DNA of 64,000 nucleotides from Rhizobium sp. BK251 (GTDB taxonomy: Bacteria; Pseudomonadota; Alphaproteobacteria; Rhizobiales; Rhizobiaceae): assembly GCF_004345245.1 (NCBI RefSeq), contig NZ_SLUQ01000002.1, forward strand, positions 496,001 to 560,000, read 5' to 3'. The notes under the pieces are model-generated. The model did no database searches. It was not told the DNA's origin and saw only the letters and a program-made list of their open reading frames with translations. Shown here piece by piece: positions 23,003 through 33,005 of this stretch (positions are counted from its first letter, which is position 1; each line of letters starts with the position of its first letter). The position numbers and the translations under genes are program-made.

Positions 23003-26000
23003 GTGTTTGATGAACTCTTCGGACCCGAGGCGGCAGGACGAGATGGCAGAGACGTCTTTGCCGCCCTGCGCAAGGCCGCCAGCGAACGTATCCTCATTCT
23101 GGACGGTGCGATGGGCACGCAGATCCAGGGGCTTGGTTTCGACGAGGACCATTTCCGCGGGTCCCGTTTCATCGGTTGCGCCTGTCACCAGAAGGGCAAC
23201 AACGACCTGCTGATCCTGACGCAACCGGATGCGATCGAGGAGGTCCACTATCGCTACGCGAAGGCGGGCGCGGACATCCTTGAAACAAATACGTTTTCTT
23301 CGACGCGCATCGCCCAGGCCGACTACCAGATGGAAGGCGCGGTCTACGATCTCAACAAGGAAGGTGCGGAAGTCGCGCGCCGCGCAGCCATTCGCGCCGA
23401 ACGCGAGGACGGCAAGCGCCGCTTCATCGCCGGCGCCATCGGCCCGACGAACCGCACGGCCTCGATCTCTCCGGACGTGAACAATCCCGGTTACCGGGCG
23501 GTGACATTCGACGACCTGCGCCTTGCCTATGGCGAGCAGATTGACGGGCTGATCGACGGCGGCGCCGACATCATCCTGATCGAGACGATCTTCGACACGC
23601 TGAACGCCAAAGCGGCGATCTTTGCGTGCGAGGAACGCTTCGAGGCGAAGGGCACCCGCCTGCCGGTGATGATCTCCGGTACGATCACCGACCTTTCCGG
23701 CCGCACGCTTTCCGGCCAGACGCCGACCGCCTTCTGGAATTCCGTGCGCCACGCCAGGCCGTTCACCATCGGCCTCAACTGCGCGCTCGGCGCGAACGCG
23801 ATGCGTCCGCACTTGCAGGAACTCTCCGGGGTATCCGACACGTTCATCTGCGCCTATCCGAATGCTGGTCTGCCGAATGAATTCGGCCAGTACGACGAAA
23901 CGCCGGAAATGATGGCCAAGCAGGTCGAGGAATTTGCCCGCGAGGGGCTCGTCAATATCGTTGGCGGCTGCTGCGGTTCGACGCCGGAGCATATTGCCGC
24001 GATCGCCGAGGCGGTCTCGAAACACAAGCCGCGCGCGCTTCCCGAGCATCGCCCGTTCATGTCGCTGTCGGGCCTCGAGCCATTCGAGCTGACCAAGGAT
24101 ATTCCCTTCGTCAATGTCGGCGAACGCACCAACGTCACCGGCTCGGCAAGGTTTCGCAAGCTGATCACCAACGCGGATTACACGGCCGCGCTCGATGTCG
24201 CCCGCGACCAGGTCGAGAACGGCGCGCAGGTGATCGACATCAACATGGACGAGGGCCTGATCGATTCCGAGAAGGCGATGGTCGAGTTCCTCAACCTGAT
24301 CGCCGCCGAGCCGGATATCGCCCGCGTGCCTGTCATGATCGACTCGTCGAAATTCTCGATCATCGAGGCCGGGCTGAAGTGCGTGCAGGGCAAGCCGATC
24401 GTCAATTCGATCTCGCTCAAGGAAGGCGAGGAGAATTTCCTGAAGCAGGCACGGCTGCTGCGCAACTATGGCGCAGCCGTCGTCGTCATGGCCTTCGACG
24501 AGCAGGGCCAGGCCGATACGTATCAGCGCAAAGTCGAGATCTGCAGCCGCGCCTACAAGCTTCTGACCGAGGATGCGGGGCTTGCGCCTGAGGACATCAT
24601 CTTCGATCCGAACATCTTCGCGGTCGCGACCGGCATCGAAGAACACAACAACTACGGCGTCGACTTCATCGAAGCGACGCGGACGATCCGGCAGACCATG
24701 CCGCTTGTCCATATTTCGGGCGGTGTGTCGAACCTTTCCTTCTCGTTCCGAGGCAACGAGCCGGTGCGTGAGGCGATGCATGCGGTGTTCCTGTATCACG
24801 CCATCCAGGCGGGCATGGACATGGGCATCGTCAATGCCGGCCAGCTTGCGGTCTACGACCAGATCGATCCGGAACTGCGCGAGGCCTGCGAGGACGTCGT
24901 GCTCAATCGGCGTCCCGATGGCACCGAGCGGCTGCTGGAGGTTGCGGAGCGTTTCCGCGGCGCCGGCACCAGGGAAGCCAAGGTACAGGATCTCGCCTGG
25001 CGCGAATGGCCGGTCGAGAAGCGTCTGGAGCACGCGCTCGTCAACGGCATTACCGAATATATCGAGGCCGATACGGAGGAGGCGCGGCAGAAGGCCGACC
25101 GGCCCCTGCACGTCATCGAAGGACCGCTGATGGCCGGGATGAACGTGGTCGGCGACCTCTTCGGTTCCGGCAAGATGTTCCTGCCGCAGGTGGTGAAGTC
25201 TGCCCGCGTCATGAAGCAGGCGGTCGCCGTGCTCCTGCCCTACATGGAGGCGGAAAAGCTTGCCAATGGCGGCAGCGGCGAGCGCCAGGCTGCCGGCAAG
25301 GTGCTGATGGCGACCGTCAAGGGCGACGTGCATGACATCGGCAAGAACATCGTCGGCGTCGTGCTCGCCTGCAACAACTACGAGATCATCGACCTCGGCG
25401 TCATGGTGCCGGCAACCAAGATCCTCGAGACGGCGGTCAAGGAGAAGGTGGACATCATCGGCCTTTCGGGCCTGATCACGCCCTCGCTCGACGAGATGGT
25501 TCATGTCGCCGCCGAGATGGAGCGGCAGGGTTTCGACATTCCGCTCCTGATCGGCGGGGCGACGACGAGCCGGGTGCACACGGCGGTGAAGATCCACCCG
25601 AGCTACGAGAAGGGGCAGACGGTCTATGTGACCGATGCGTCCCGCGCCGTCGGCGTTGTCTCGGCGCTCCTTTCGCCCGATGCCAAGAGCGGCTATGTCG
25701 ATACGATCCGCGCCGAATATGCCAAGGTCGCGGCAGCGCATGCCCGCAGCGAGGCGGAGAAAGTTCGCCTGCCGCTCGCCCGCGCAAGGGAGAATGCCCA
25801 CAAGATCGATTGGTCGTCGCACCAGCCGGTAAAGCCGCAGTTCTTCGGCACCAAGGTATTCGAGAACTACGACCTGGCGGAACTTGCCGGGTACATCGAC
25901 TGGACGCCCTTCTTCCAGACCTGGGAGTTGAAGGGCCGTTTCCCGGCGATCCTCGAGGACGAGAAGCAGGGCGAGGCGGCGCGCCAGCTCTATGCCGACG

Positions 26001-26779
26001 CGCAGGCGATGCTGGACAAGATCATTGCGGAAAAGTGGTTCCGGCCGCGCGCCGTGATCGGCTTCTGGCCGGCAGGAGCGGTGGGCGACGATATCCGTCT
26101 CTTCACCGATGACAGCCGGGCGCGAGAGCTTGCGACCTTCTACACCTTGCGCCAGCAGCTTTCGAAGCGTGACGGCCGCGCGAACGTGGCGCTTTCGGAT
26201 TTCGTGGCGCCGGTTTCAAGCGGCGTACAGGACTATGTCGGCGGCTTCGTGGTGACGGCCGGCATCGAGGAAGTGGCGATCGCCGAGCGTTTCGAGCGGG
26301 CGAACGACGACTATTCCTCGATCCTCGTCAAGGCGCTCGCCGACCGTTTCGCGGAAGCGTTTGCCGAGCGGATGCACGAGCGGGTGCGCCGCGAGTTCTG
26401 GGGCTATGCCAAGGACGAGAACCTGAGCGGCGAAGATCTGCTTTCGGAAGCCTACGCCGGGATCCGCCCGGCGCCCGGCTATCCGGCGCAGCCCGACCAC
26501 ACGGAGAAGGCGACCTTGTTCCGGCTGCTCGATGCGGAGGCTGCGGCCGGCGTGAAGCTCACGGAAAGCTATGCGATGTGGCCGGGATCGTCCGTCTCCG
26601 GCCTCTACATCGGCCATCCCGAAAGCTACTACTTCGGCGTCGCCAAGGTCGAGCGCGACCAGGTTCAGGACTACGCGGCGCGCAAGGGCATGTCGGTTGC
26701 TGAAGTCGAGCGCTGGCTGGGCCCGGTGCTGAATTACGTGCCGGCTAAGGGCAACGACGCGGTCGAGGACGCAGCATAA
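23003..26779 (+). CDS. metH: Cobalamin-dependent methionine synthase
   Basis: Transfers the methyl group of 5-methyltetrahydrofolate to homocysteine via methylcobalamin. The 1258-residue protein is full length with all four modules: homocysteine-binding barrel with zinc cysteines in GLNCALG and [10 protein letters not shown], folate-binding domain ([13 protein letters not shown]), B12-binding domain with the cobalt-ligating His in GDVHDIGKN near residue 775, and the C-terminal SAM-dependent reactivation domain ([19 protein letters not shown]). The GTG at 23003 has AAAGGAA nine bases upstream and begins VFDELFGPE; an in-frame start at 22961 would sit in the operator. Probably controlled by the SahR-like protein encoded at 59513. 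Confidence 0.97.
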   Translation: MFDELFGPEAAGRDGRDVFAALRKAASERILILDGAMGTQIQGLGFDEDHFRGSRFIGCACHQKGNNDLLILTQPDAIEEVHYRYAKAGADILETNTFSSTRIAQADYQMEGAVYDLNKEGAEVARRAAIRAEREDGKRRFIAGAIGPTNRTASISPDVNNPGYRAVTFDDLRLAYGEQIDGLIDGGADIILIETIFDTLNAKAAIFACEERFEAKGTRLPVMISGTITDLSGRTLSGQTPTAFWNSVRHARPFTIGLNCALGANAMRPHLQELSGVSDTFICAYPNAGLPNEFGQYDETPEMMAKQVEEFAREGLVNIVGGCCGSTPEHIAAIAEAVSKHKPRALPEHRPFMSLSGLEPFELTKDIPFVNVGERTNVTGSARFRKLITNADYTAALDVARDQVENGAQVIDINMDEGLIDSEKAMVEFLNLIAAEPDIARVPVMIDSSKFSIIEAGLKCVQGKPIVNSISLKEGEENFLKQARLLRNYGAAVVVMAFDEQGQADTYQRKVEICSRAYKLLTEDAGLAPEDIIFDPNIFAVATGIEEHNNYGVDFIEATRTIRQTMPLVHISGGVSNLSFSFRGNEPVREAMHAVFLYHAIQAGMDMGIVNAGQLAVYDQIDPELREACEDVVLNRRPDGTERLLEVAERFRGAGTREAKVQDLAWREWPVEKRLEHALVNGITEYIEADTEEARQKADRPLHVIEGPLMAGMNVVGDLFGSGKMFLPQVVKSARVMKQAVAVLLPYMEAEKLANGGSGERQAAGKVLMATVKGDVHDIGKNIVGVVLACNNYEIIDLGVMVPATKILETAVKEKVDIIGLSGLITPSLDEMVHVAAEMERQGFDIPLLIGGATTSRVHTAVKIHPSYEKGQTVYVTDASRAVGVVSALLSPDAKSGYVDTIRAEYAKVAAAHARSEAEKVRLPLARARENAHKIDWSSHQPVKPQFFGTKVFENYDLAELAGYIDWTPFFQTWELKGRFPAILEDEKQGEAARQLYADAQAMLDKIIAEKWFRPRAVIGFWPAGAVGDDIRLFTDDSRARELATFYTLRQQLSKRDGRANVALSDFVAPVSSGVQDYVGGFVVTAGIEEVAIAERFERANDDYSSILVKALADRFAEAFAERMHERVRREFWGYAKDENLSGEDLLSEAYAGIRPAPGYPAQPDHTEKATLFRLLDAEAAAGVKLTESYAMWPGSSVSGLYIGHPESYYFGVAKVERDQVQDYAARKGMSVAEVERWLGPVLNYVPAKGNDAVEDAA

Positions 26780-26860
26780 AATACGCTGTTGGCGGGATCG
26801 AGGTTCATATCCTGCCGCTTTCGCCGGTCTGGAAAAGTCGGTGACAATGCGCTACATATG

Positions 26861-26874
26861 GCTAAGTTAGCTAA
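26861..26874. promoter_or_regulatory. Overlapping palindromes upstream of the toxin-antitoxin pair
   Basis: GCTAA-G-TTAGC (26861-26871) overlaps the perfect palindrome TTAGCTAA (26867-26874). They lie just upstream of the antitoxin start at 26888, where Phd/VapB proteins usually bind to repress their own operon. Confidence 0.45.
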
Positions 26875-26887
26875 GTGGAGCATTGTG

Positions 26888-27121
26888 ATGCAGGTCACCA
26901 TTCATGCGGCAAAGACAAACCTGTCGAAGCTCATCGATGCGGCGTTGTCCGGCGAGGAAGTGGTTATTGCGAAGGGCAAGAAGCCGGTCGCGAAGATCGT
27001 ACCTATCGCTCAGTCGACTTTTACCATCGGCCTCCTGAAAGGGAAGGTTACCGGGAAGGGACCTGATTTCTTCGAGCCGATGGAATCAGGTGATCTGGGG
27101 CTTTGGGAAGGTGTCGATTGA
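26888..27121 (+). CDS. Phd/YefM-family antitoxin
   Basis: A 77-residue antitoxin. The N-terminal Phd/YefM DNA-binding fold is visible as MQVTIHAAKTNLSKLIDAA followed by GEEVVIAKGKKPVAKIVPI. The C-terminal part (KGPDFFEPMESGDLGLWEG) would wrap the toxin. The ATG at 26888 has GGAG seven bases upstream; starts at 26857 or 26789 would read through the palindromic operator. It overlaps the PIN toxin gene by 4 bp. It binds and neutralises the toxin and represses the operon, according to family knowledge. Confidence 0.88.
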   Translation: MQVTIHAAKTNLSKLIDAALSGEEVVIAKGKKPVAKIVPIAQSTFTIGLLKGKVTGKGPDFFEPMESGDLGLWEGVD

Positions 27122-27519
27122 ATTCCCTTCTGCTTGACACGCATGTCTGGGCATGGTCGCTCACGGGCGATAAGCGACTTTCAGCCAATGCGATCGGACT
27201 GATCGAACAGGCCGAGGCCGTCTTCATAAGTCCCATCAGCCTATTCGAGGTCGCACAGAAAGTGCGGATCGGCAAATGGCCCGAGATGGAGCCATTCGTG
27301 GGCCATCTCCCGCAACTCCTCGAGGAACAGGGCGGACGGACGGCGGCACTGACGCCCGAGATATGCCTGAACGCAGCACTGCTTGATTGGGCCCACCGCG
27401 ATCCGTTTGACAGGCTGCTTGCCGCAACGGCGATCGACAACCGAGTGCCCCTCGTCTCGGCCGACATGGTTTTCGACATGCTCGCCGGGCGTGACGGCTG
27501 GGTTGCCCGACTCTGGTAG
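27118..27519 (+). CDS. PIN-domain toxin (VapC-like)
   Basis: A ribonuclease toxin of 133 residues. PIN-domain acidic residues are seen in LLLDTHVWAW, SPISLFEVAQKVRIG, and HRDPFDRLLAATAI, with a later VSADMVFD. The start is a TTG overlapping the antitoxin stop (TTGA), with GGAAGG upstream; a TTG five codons earlier is possible. The final residues end 2 bp before the convergent GntR gene. VapC toxins cut tRNA or rRNA; the target here is unknown. Confidence 0.88.
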   Translation: MNSLLLDTHVWAWSLTGDKRLSANAIGLIEQAEAVFISPISLFEVAQKVRIGKWPEMEPFVGHLPQLLEEQGGRTAALTPEICLNAALLDWAHRDPFDRLLAATAIDNRVPLVSADMVFDMLAGRDGWVARLW

Positions 27520-27521
27520 GT

Positions 27522-28286
27522 TCAGCTCGCCCCGATCGTCAGTTCCGCAACGAAGTCATAGGCGTCGCCGCGGTAAAGTGAGCGGGTGAACTCCACTGCG
27601 CGGCCGGAAGCCAGGTAGGAGATGCGCTCTATGGAGAGGCCGGCGGAGCCTGCCGGAACGCCGAGCAGATGGGCGTCGGCTTCCTTCATGTTCGTGGCCG
27701 AGATGCGCTGGACCGCGCGGACGGGGCGCACCTGCCGCCTTTCGAGTTCGGCATAGAGAGAGGTGCCGACCGCCGAGGGATCGGGCAGGAATTCGCCGGA
27801 GACGCTGGCATGCTCGATCGCGAGCGGTTCGTTGTCGGCAATGCGCAGGCGGCTGAGGCGCGAGACCTTGGTGCCGGCGGCGAGGCCGAGGATCATCATC
27901 TCGTCGGGCGAGGGGGTGTGGACGCCCTTGTGCAGCCACTCTGAGCGGGCCTTCATGCCGCGCCGGGCCATGTCCTCGGTGAAGGAAGTGAGCTGCGACA
28001 GGCTCTGCTCGACCTTCGATACGGGCCGCGTGACGAAAGTGCCCGACCCATGCCGGCGGACGAGAAGACCGTCGGCTACAAGATCGTCGATCGCCTTGCG
28101 GACGGTTACACGGCTGACGGCCGCATATTCGGCGATGTCGCGTTCCGGGGGCAGGGCGTCGCCCTGTTTCAGGGTGCCGGCCTTCATCGCCTCTTCCAGT
28201 GTGCGGCGCAGCTTGACGTAGAGCGGGCCGGTGCCGCCGGTCTGCAGCCGCTCGGGAGAGAAGATGAGGGTGAGATCCTCCGTCAT
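27522..28286 (-). CDS. GntR family transcriptional regulator (HutC/UTRA subfamily)
   Basis: Sugar-responsive regulator of 254 residues. The winged-helix domain (residues 20-90) has QGDALPPERDIAEYAAVSRVT and RKAIDDLVADGLLVRRHGSGTFV, here in two pieces. A UTRA ligand domain follows with RLRIADNEPLAIEHASV and ISYLASGRAVEFTRSLYRGDAY-type motifs. The ATG at 28286 overlaps the stop of the upstream kinase gene by 4 bp; a longer frame to 28442 runs antisense-free but is unneeded. UTRA proteins related to NagR/DasR bind amino-sugar phosphates. It probably controls the kinase and the divergent ABC operon via the repeats near 29211 and 29335. Confidence 0.9.
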   Translation of the reverse strand: MTEDLTLIFSPERLQTGGTGPLYVKLRRTLEEAMKAGTLKQGDALPPERDIAEYAAVSRVTVRKAIDDLVADGLLVRRHGSGTFVTRPVSKVEQSLSQLTSFTEDMARRGMKARSEWLHKGVHTPSPDEMMILGLAAGTKVSRLSRLRIADNEPLAIEHASVSGEFLPDPSAVGTSLYAELERRQVRPVRAVQRISATNMKEADAHLLGVPAGSAGLSIERISYLASGRAVEFTRSLYRGDAYDFVAELTIGAS

Positions 28287-29164
28287 GCGGCCGCCCCCTT
28301 GCCTTGTGCAAGCTGGACCGCAAAGGAGACCGCGCCCTGAAGATTGTCTCCCTTCGGTTCGGAGAGCATGCCGGCATATTTCGGATCGAGCCAGTTGCGG
28401 TAGGCGGGGGCAAGTCCGCCGAGCAGGCAGATCGTCCGGCACTCCGGCCAGAGGAGGGCATCAAGGCTCTCGCCGATGGAAAGCGCAGCCGTGCGGACAA
28501 TGGCGACGGCCACCGTGTCGCCTTGTTCGGCATGTTCAAAGATCACCGGCGCGTAGCGCGCGAAATCCTTCGGCTTGGAAACATGGGCGAATTCGACGAC
28601 CTGCTCGGGATCATTGCCGAACTCGGCCATGATCTTCTTCGTCAATACCGATGCGGGGCGCACGCCGTCATGGGAAAGAAGCGCGGCCTCCAGAAGATCG
28701 CGCCCGAGGCGTGCGCCGCTTGCCTGATCGCCGACGATAAGGCCCCAGCCGCCGATCTCCCGCGTCTTGCCATCGCGCCGCACGCCATAGACGGAGCCGG
28801 TGCCGAAGGCCCCGACGACGCCGTCGCCATCGCCGAGCGCCCCCTGGAGGGCGATCAGCGCATCGGTGACGACCTGCGCGCGAGCGAAGGGGAGTGCTGC
28901 CTGGACGCGCTTGCCGTAGTCGCCGACATTGGCACCGGCAACGCCGACGACAGCGGAAACCGAAGCCACCACCTGCGGATCGAGACCGGCGTCACGGCAG
29001 GCCTCCCGCGCAGACTGAATGATATTGACAAGCGATGTTTCCTGATCGGAAAGGATGTTGGCTGCACCGGCCTTGCCGCGGCCGATGATCTTGCCCATCC
29101 TGTCGGCAATCGCGGCGCGGCAGCTCGAGCCGCCGCCGTCAATGCCGATTGCAAATTCCGTCAT
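28283..29164 (-). CDS. BadF/BadG/BcrA-type sugar kinase (N-acetylglucosamine kinase-like)
   Basis: ASKHA-fold ATP-dependent kinase of 293 residues. The phosphate-1 motif IGIDGGGSSCRAAI opens the protein, VVGAFGTGSVYGVRRDG forms the phosphate-2 region, and ICLLGGLAPAYRNWL lies near the adenosine site. Bacterial members of this branch phosphorylate N-acetylglucosamine or glucosamine. The ATG at 29164 has GGAGG six bases upstream. It is cotranscribed with the GntR/UTRA regulator and divergent from a sugar ABC transporter, which supports a role in phosphorylating the imported sugar. Substrate identity is inferred. Confidence 0.85.
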   Translation of the reverse strand: MTEFAIGIDGGGSSCRAAIADRMGKIIGRGKAGAANILSDQETSLVNIIQSAREACRDAGLDPQVVASVSAVVGVAGANVGDYGKRVQAALPFARAQVVTDALIALQGALGDGDGVVGAFGTGSVYGVRRDGKTREIGGWGLIVGDQASGARLGRDLLEAALLSHDGVRPASVLTKKIMAEFGNDPEQVVEFAHVSKPKDFARYAPVIFEHAEQGDTVAVAIVRTAALSIGESLDALLWPECRTICLLGGLAPAYRNWLDPKYAGMLSEPKGDNLQGAVSFAVQLAQGKGAAA

Positions 29165-29210
29165 CGGAGCCTCCGAAATGCCGCCGTCCCGTTGGTTTTT
29201 TATTACCATA

Positions 29211-29351
29211 CCAAAAAAATACCATTTACCAATAGACAATCAGCGTTTTTTGCGGCCTCTCTATCACATTGATTTTGTGCGCTAAAAAAGTTTTCATAAC
29301 TTTTGAGGGGTGAAAGAGTTAAATTCGACTGGACAATTGGTATTTTTTTGG
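29211..29351. promoter_or_regulatory. Pair of inverted CCAAAAAAATACCA repeats, candidate operators
   Basis: Site A (29211-29227, plus strand) and site B (29335-29351, minus strand) share CCAAAAAAATACCA, and 16 of 17 bases agree. They face each other across the gap between the divergent kinase/GntR genes and the ABC operon. More ACCA/TGGT half-sites crowd site A (29192-29232). The ACCA/TGGT core fits the operators of NagR/DasR-like GntR proteins. The remaining gap to 29713 holds a GC-rich leader in which I see no gene. Confidence 0.5.
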
Positions 29352-29713
29352 ACTTAATTCGATACAGGGAACAGAGCGAACGGGCATGACAAAACCGGCG
29401 GACAAGAAAAAGCCGGATGCCTGATGAAGGGTAGCGGACTTCGGCCGCTGCGTTTCGACGTGCGGACGGTAGTCCGTTCGTGTCGCAACAGCTATCGATC
29501 TGGGTTCCCTCGATGAATGCACGCGCCTGCGGCTTTGCCGGCAAGGCGCGAACATGCGGACGCAGCGGAGGCTTGCCTCGAGGCGGACGTGGAGCTTTCG
29601 GGGTCGGCAGTCCTGGCGGCCCCTCCGGAGCGTTGCGTGTTTTCTCGAGCACCGCAATTGCTTGTTTCAGACCGAAGACAGCGCTGCAAAGGCGCTTAAA
29701 ACAGGAGAGGGAA

Positions 29714-30973
29714 ATGAAGAATAGTGCTCTGAAAGGCTTGCTCCTCGCATCGAGCATCCTTGCATCGGCAGGTCTTGCCCATGCGGAGGATGTGACGCTG
29801 ACGATCGACAGCTGGCGCAACGACGACCTGTCGATCTGGCAGGAAAAGATCATCCCTGCGTTCGAAGCCAAGAACCCGGGCATCAAGATCGTATTCGCGC
29901 CGACCGCGCCGACGGAATATGACGCAGCAACGGACGCCAAGCTCGCTGCGGGTACCGCTGGCGATCTGATCACTTGCCGTCCCTTCGACAAGTCGCTGGC
30001 TCTCTTTGAGAAGGGCAACATTGCCGGCCTGAACGACTTGCCGGGCATGGAGAATTTCTCACCGGTCGCCAAGTCGGCCTGGACCACGGACGACGGCAAG
30101 ACGACCTTCTGCGTGCCGATGGCCTCGGTCATCCACGGCTTCATCTACAACAAGGATGCCTTCGACAAGCTCGGCATCGCGATCCCGACGACGGAAGCGG
30201 AGTTCTTCGCCGCCCTCGACAAGATCAAGGCCGACGGCACCTACATTCCGATGGCCATGGGCACGAAGGACCTCTGGGAAGCCGCGACCATGGGCTACCA
30301 GAACATCGGCCCGACCTACTGGAAGGGCGAGGAAGGCCGTGCTGCCCTCATCAAGGGCGAGCAGAAGCTGACCGACAAGCCGTGGGTCGAGCCTTACGAA
30401 GTTCTCGCCAAGTGGAAGGACTATCTCGGTGACGGCTTCGAGGCACAGACCTATGCCGACAGCCAGAACCTCTTCACCCTCGGCCGCGCCGCCATCTATC
30501 CGGCCGGCTCGTGGGAAATCGGCCTGTTCAACACGCAGGCCCAATTCAAGATGGGCGCCTTCCCGCCACCGGTGAAGACCGCAGGCGACAGCTGCTACAT
30601 CTCCGACCACAACGACATCGGCATCGGCCTGAATACGAAGAGCACCCATTCCGAGGAAGCCAAGAAGTTCCTCACCTGGGTTGCCTCGCCGGAATTCGCC
30701 GAAATCTATGCCAACTCGCTGCCGGGCTTCTTCAGCCTGAACTCGACGCCGGTGAAGATGAACGACCCGCTGGCGCAGGAATTCGTTTCCTGGCGCGAGA
30801 AGTGCAAGCCGACCATCCGCTCGACCTACCAGATTCTGTCGCGCGGCACCCCGAACCTCGAAAACGAGACCTGGGTTGAATCGGCAAACGTCATCAACGG
30901 CACCGACGCGCCGGACGTAGCCGCCGACAAGCTGCAGAAGGGTCTCGACGGCTGGTACAAGCCGGCGAAGTAA
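29714..30973 (+). CDS. Carbohydrate ABC transporter substrate-binding protein
   Basis: Periplasmic family 1 sugar-binding protein, 419 residues. Signal peptide MKNSALKGLLLASSILASAG ends near AHAEDVTL. Mature features are WQEKIIPAFEAKNPGIKI, then DKLGIAIPTTEAEFFAALDK and FTLGRAAIYPAGSWEIG. The ATG at 29714 is preceded by AGGAGAGG. A longer frame from 29480 reads through GC-rich leader. First gene of a five-gene operon (binding protein, two permeases, dehydrogenase, ATPase). The ligand may be an amino sugar or oligosaccharide given the divergent kinase and UTRA regulator. Confidence 0.92.
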   Translation: MKNSALKGLLLASSILASAGLAHAEDVTLTIDSWRNDDLSIWQEKIIPAFEAKNPGIKIVFAPTAPTEYDAATDAKLAAGTAGDLITCRPFDKSLALFEKGNIAGLNDLPGMENFSPVAKSAWTTDDGKTTFCVPMASVIHGFIYNKDAFDKLGIAIPTTEAEFFAALDKIKADGTYIPMAMGTKDLWEAATMGYQNIGPTYWKGEEGRAALIKGEQKLTDKPWVEPYEVLAKWKDYLGDGFEAQTYADSQNLFTLGRAAIYPAGSWEIGLFNTQAQFKMGAFPPPVKTAGDSCYISDHNDIGIGLNTKSTHSEEAKKFLTWVASPEFAEIYANSLPGFFSLNSTPVKMNDPLAQEFVSWREKCKPTIRSTYQILSRGTPNLENETWVESANVINGTDAPDVAADKLQKGLDGWYKPAK

Positions 30974-30989
30974 GAAGACCCGCCACGGG

Positions 30990-31045
30990 CCACGGTCCGT
31001 GGTCGGTTCGAAACTGCAACCCTCTCCCCACGATTGGGGAGAGGG
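30990..31045. repeat. Palindromic intergenic repeat between binding-protein and permease genes
   Basis: Two hairpins lie in the 228-bp gap. CCACGG-T-CCGTGG is at 30990-31002. A perfect 11-bp stem CCCTCTCCCCA / TGGGGAGAGGG with loop cgat is at 31020-31045, a form seen often between rhizobial genes. Inside an operon such hairpins can protect or trim the upstream mRNA and so raise binding-protein output over permease output. Confidence 0.6.
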
Positions 31046-31201
31046 ATCTGGCAATCGCCAGCATCGCACGGAAGGTTTCCGGGGGCGCCCTTTTCTCGAC
31101 TGCGGGGAAAATGTCCGAAAGGACGGAGAAAGGGCTTCTCTTTCCTGTCCATGATATTTCTGCGCCGTGCCTGCGACGGCCAACAACAACAGGCAAGAGC
31201 C

Positions 31202-32152
31202 ATGAACGAAGCCGAAAACGCCGCGATCGACGTGACTCCGATCAAGCGCCAAATGCGCTGGCACATCGTCGTTTTCCTTCTGCCGGCCTTCATCGTCTAT
31301 TCGGCCGTGATGATCCTGCCGCTGATCGAGACACTTCGGCTTTCGTTCTACAACACGGTCGACGGGCAGCCGGCTTTCGTCGGCCTTGCAAATTACAAGG
31401 TCCTGTTCGGTGACGCCCGCTGGGCGCATGACTTCTGGAACGCGCTGAAGAACAACGTGATCTTCTTCATCATCCACATGTGCGTGCAGAACCCGATCGG
31501 CGTTGCGCTTGCGGCGATGCTTTCCATTCCTAAGCTGCGTTTCGTGACCTTCTACCGGACGGCGATCTTCCTGCCGACACTGCTTTCCTTCGTTATCGTT
31601 GGTTTCATCTGGAAGCTGATCCTGTCGCCGATCTGGGGCGTTGCGCCATGGATGATGGATCTCGTCGGCATGAAGTCGCTGTTTGCGCCCTGGCTCGGAA
31701 GGCCGGGCAGCGCGCTCATCGCGGTGTCGCTGATCTCGGTCTGGCAATATGTCGGCATTCCTATGATGCTGATCTATGCGGCGCTTCTCAACATTCCGGA
31801 GGAGGTCATCGAGGCTGCTGAATGCGACGGCATCACCGGCTGGAGCCAGTTCTGGAAGATCAAGCTGCCGCTGGTGCTGCCGGCGATCGGCATCATCTCG
31901 ATCCTGACCTTCGTGGGCAACTTCAACGCCTTCGACCTGGTCTACACGGTGCAGGGCGCGCTTGCCGGACCTGACATGTCCACCGACATCCTCGGTACGC
32001 TGCTTTACCGCACGTTCTTCGGCTTCCAGTTGCAGCTTGGAGATCGCTCCATGGGCGCGACGGTGGCGACGGTCATGTTCCTCATCATCCTCGCCGGCGT
32101 TTCGCTTTATCTCTTCATCATCCAGCGGCGCATCCGCCGCTACCAGTTCTGA
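31202..32152 (+). CDS. Carbohydrate ABC transporter permease (MalF-like)
   Basis: Inner-membrane permease of 316 residues with six hydrophobic helices. The N-terminal helix is VVFLLPAFIVYSAVMILPL and the EAA loop EVIEAAECDGITGWSQFWKI followed by KLPLVLPAIG. I chose the ATG at 31202; the frame is open from 31034 but crosses the intergenic palindrome. The ribosome site is weak (AGGCAAGAG). It pairs with the next gene to form the channel. Confidence 0.92.
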   Translation: MNEAENAAIDVTPIKRQMRWHIVVFLLPAFIVYSAVMILPLIETLRLSFYNTVDGQPAFVGLANYKVLFGDARWAHDFWNALKNNVIFFIIHMCVQNPIGVALAAMLSIPKLRFVTFYRTAIFLPTLLSFVIVGFIWKLILSPIWGVAPWMMDLVGMKSLFAPWLGRPGSALIAVSLISVWQYVGIPMMLIYAALLNIPEEVIEAAECDGITGWSQFWKIKLPLVLPAIGIISILTFVGNFNAFDLVYTVQGALAGPDMSTDILGTLLYRTFFGFQLQLGDRSMGATVATVMFLIILAGVSLYLFIIQRRIRRYQF

Positions 32153-32165
32153 GGGGAGGACGGTC

Positions 32166-33005
32166 ATGTCCCAGGCACGCACATCTCTCGTCCGCTCCGG
32201 CTTCGTGCATCTGGCGCTGATTGCCTATACGCTCATCGCGCTGTTTCCGGTGTTCCTGACGATCATCAATTCCTTCAAGGACCGCAACTCGATCTTCCGG
32301 TCGCCGATGACGGTGCCGACGCCATCCTCCTTCAGCCTCATCGGCTATCAGACGGTGCTGGGGCAGGGTGACTTTGCCACCTATTTCCAGAATAGCGTCA
32401 TCGTCACCGTCGCCTCGATCTTCTTCGTGCTGCTCTTCGGCGCAATGGCCGCCTTCGCGCTTTCGGAATATCGCTTCCGCGGCAACCTGATGATGGGGCT
32501 CTACCTTGCGATCGGTATCATGATCCCGATCCGCCTCGGCACCGTCGCGATCCTGCAGGGCATGGTCGCGGCCGGCCTCGTCAATACGCTGACGGCGCTG
32601 ATCCTCGTCTATACGGCGCAGGGCATTCCGCTTGCGATCTTCATCCTTTCGGAATTCATGCGGACCGTTTCCGACGACCTGAAGAATGCCGGGCGCATCG
32701 ACGGACTTTCCGAATATGCGATCTTCTTCCGGCTGGTGCTGCCGCTCGTGCGGCCCGCCATGGCGACGGTTGCGGTCTTCACCATGATCCCGATCTGGAA
32801 CGACCTGTGGTTCCCGCTGATCCTCGCGCCGGGCGAATCGACGAAAACCGTGACCCTCGGTTCGCAGATTTTCATCGGCCAGTTCGTCACCAACTGGAAC
32901 GCGGTGCTCGCGGCCCTTTCGCTGGCGATCCTTCCGGTCCTCGTCCTCTACGTCATCTTCTCGCGGCAGCTTATCCGCGGCATCACTTCAGGAGCGGTCA
33001 AGTGA
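32166..33005 (+). CDS. Carbohydrate ABC transporter permease (MalG-like)
   Basis: Second channel subunit, 279 residues with six helices. The EAA-type loop is LKNAGRIDGLSEYAIFFRLV followed by LPLVRPAMATVAVF. GGAGG lies a few bases before the ATG at 32166. It ends with a GTGA overlap to the dehydrogenase gene. Confidence 0.92.
   Translation: MSQARTSLVRSGFVHLALIAYTLIALFPVFLTIINSFKDRNSIFRSPMTVPTPSSFSLIGYQTVLGQGDFATYFQNSVIVTVASIFFVLLFGAMAAFALSEYRFRGNLMMGLYLAIGIMIPIRLGTVAILQGMVAAGLVNTLTALILVYTAQGIPLAIFILSEFMRTVSDDLKNAGRIDGLSEYAIFFRLVLPLVRPAMATVAVFTMIPIWNDLWFPLILAPGESTKTVTLGSQIFIGQFVTNWNAVLAALSLAILPVLVLYVIFSRQLIRGITSGAVK

Noticed and set aside
22982..25822. A 946-codon minus-strand open frame
   Set aside because: It is fully antisense to metH, which has all its domains. 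Long antisense frames are expected in high-GC coding DNA, and this one shows no domain.
29352..29713. Short frames in the leader of the sugar-binding protein gene, including a 12-codon frame at 29386
   Set aside because: No ribosome-binding site and no conserved-looking sequence; the region is better read as untranslated leader.
30059..32182. A 707-codon minus-strand open frame
   Set aside because: It lies antisense to the sugar-binding protein and permease genes and crosses their intergenic palindrome; composition is typical of a shadow frame.
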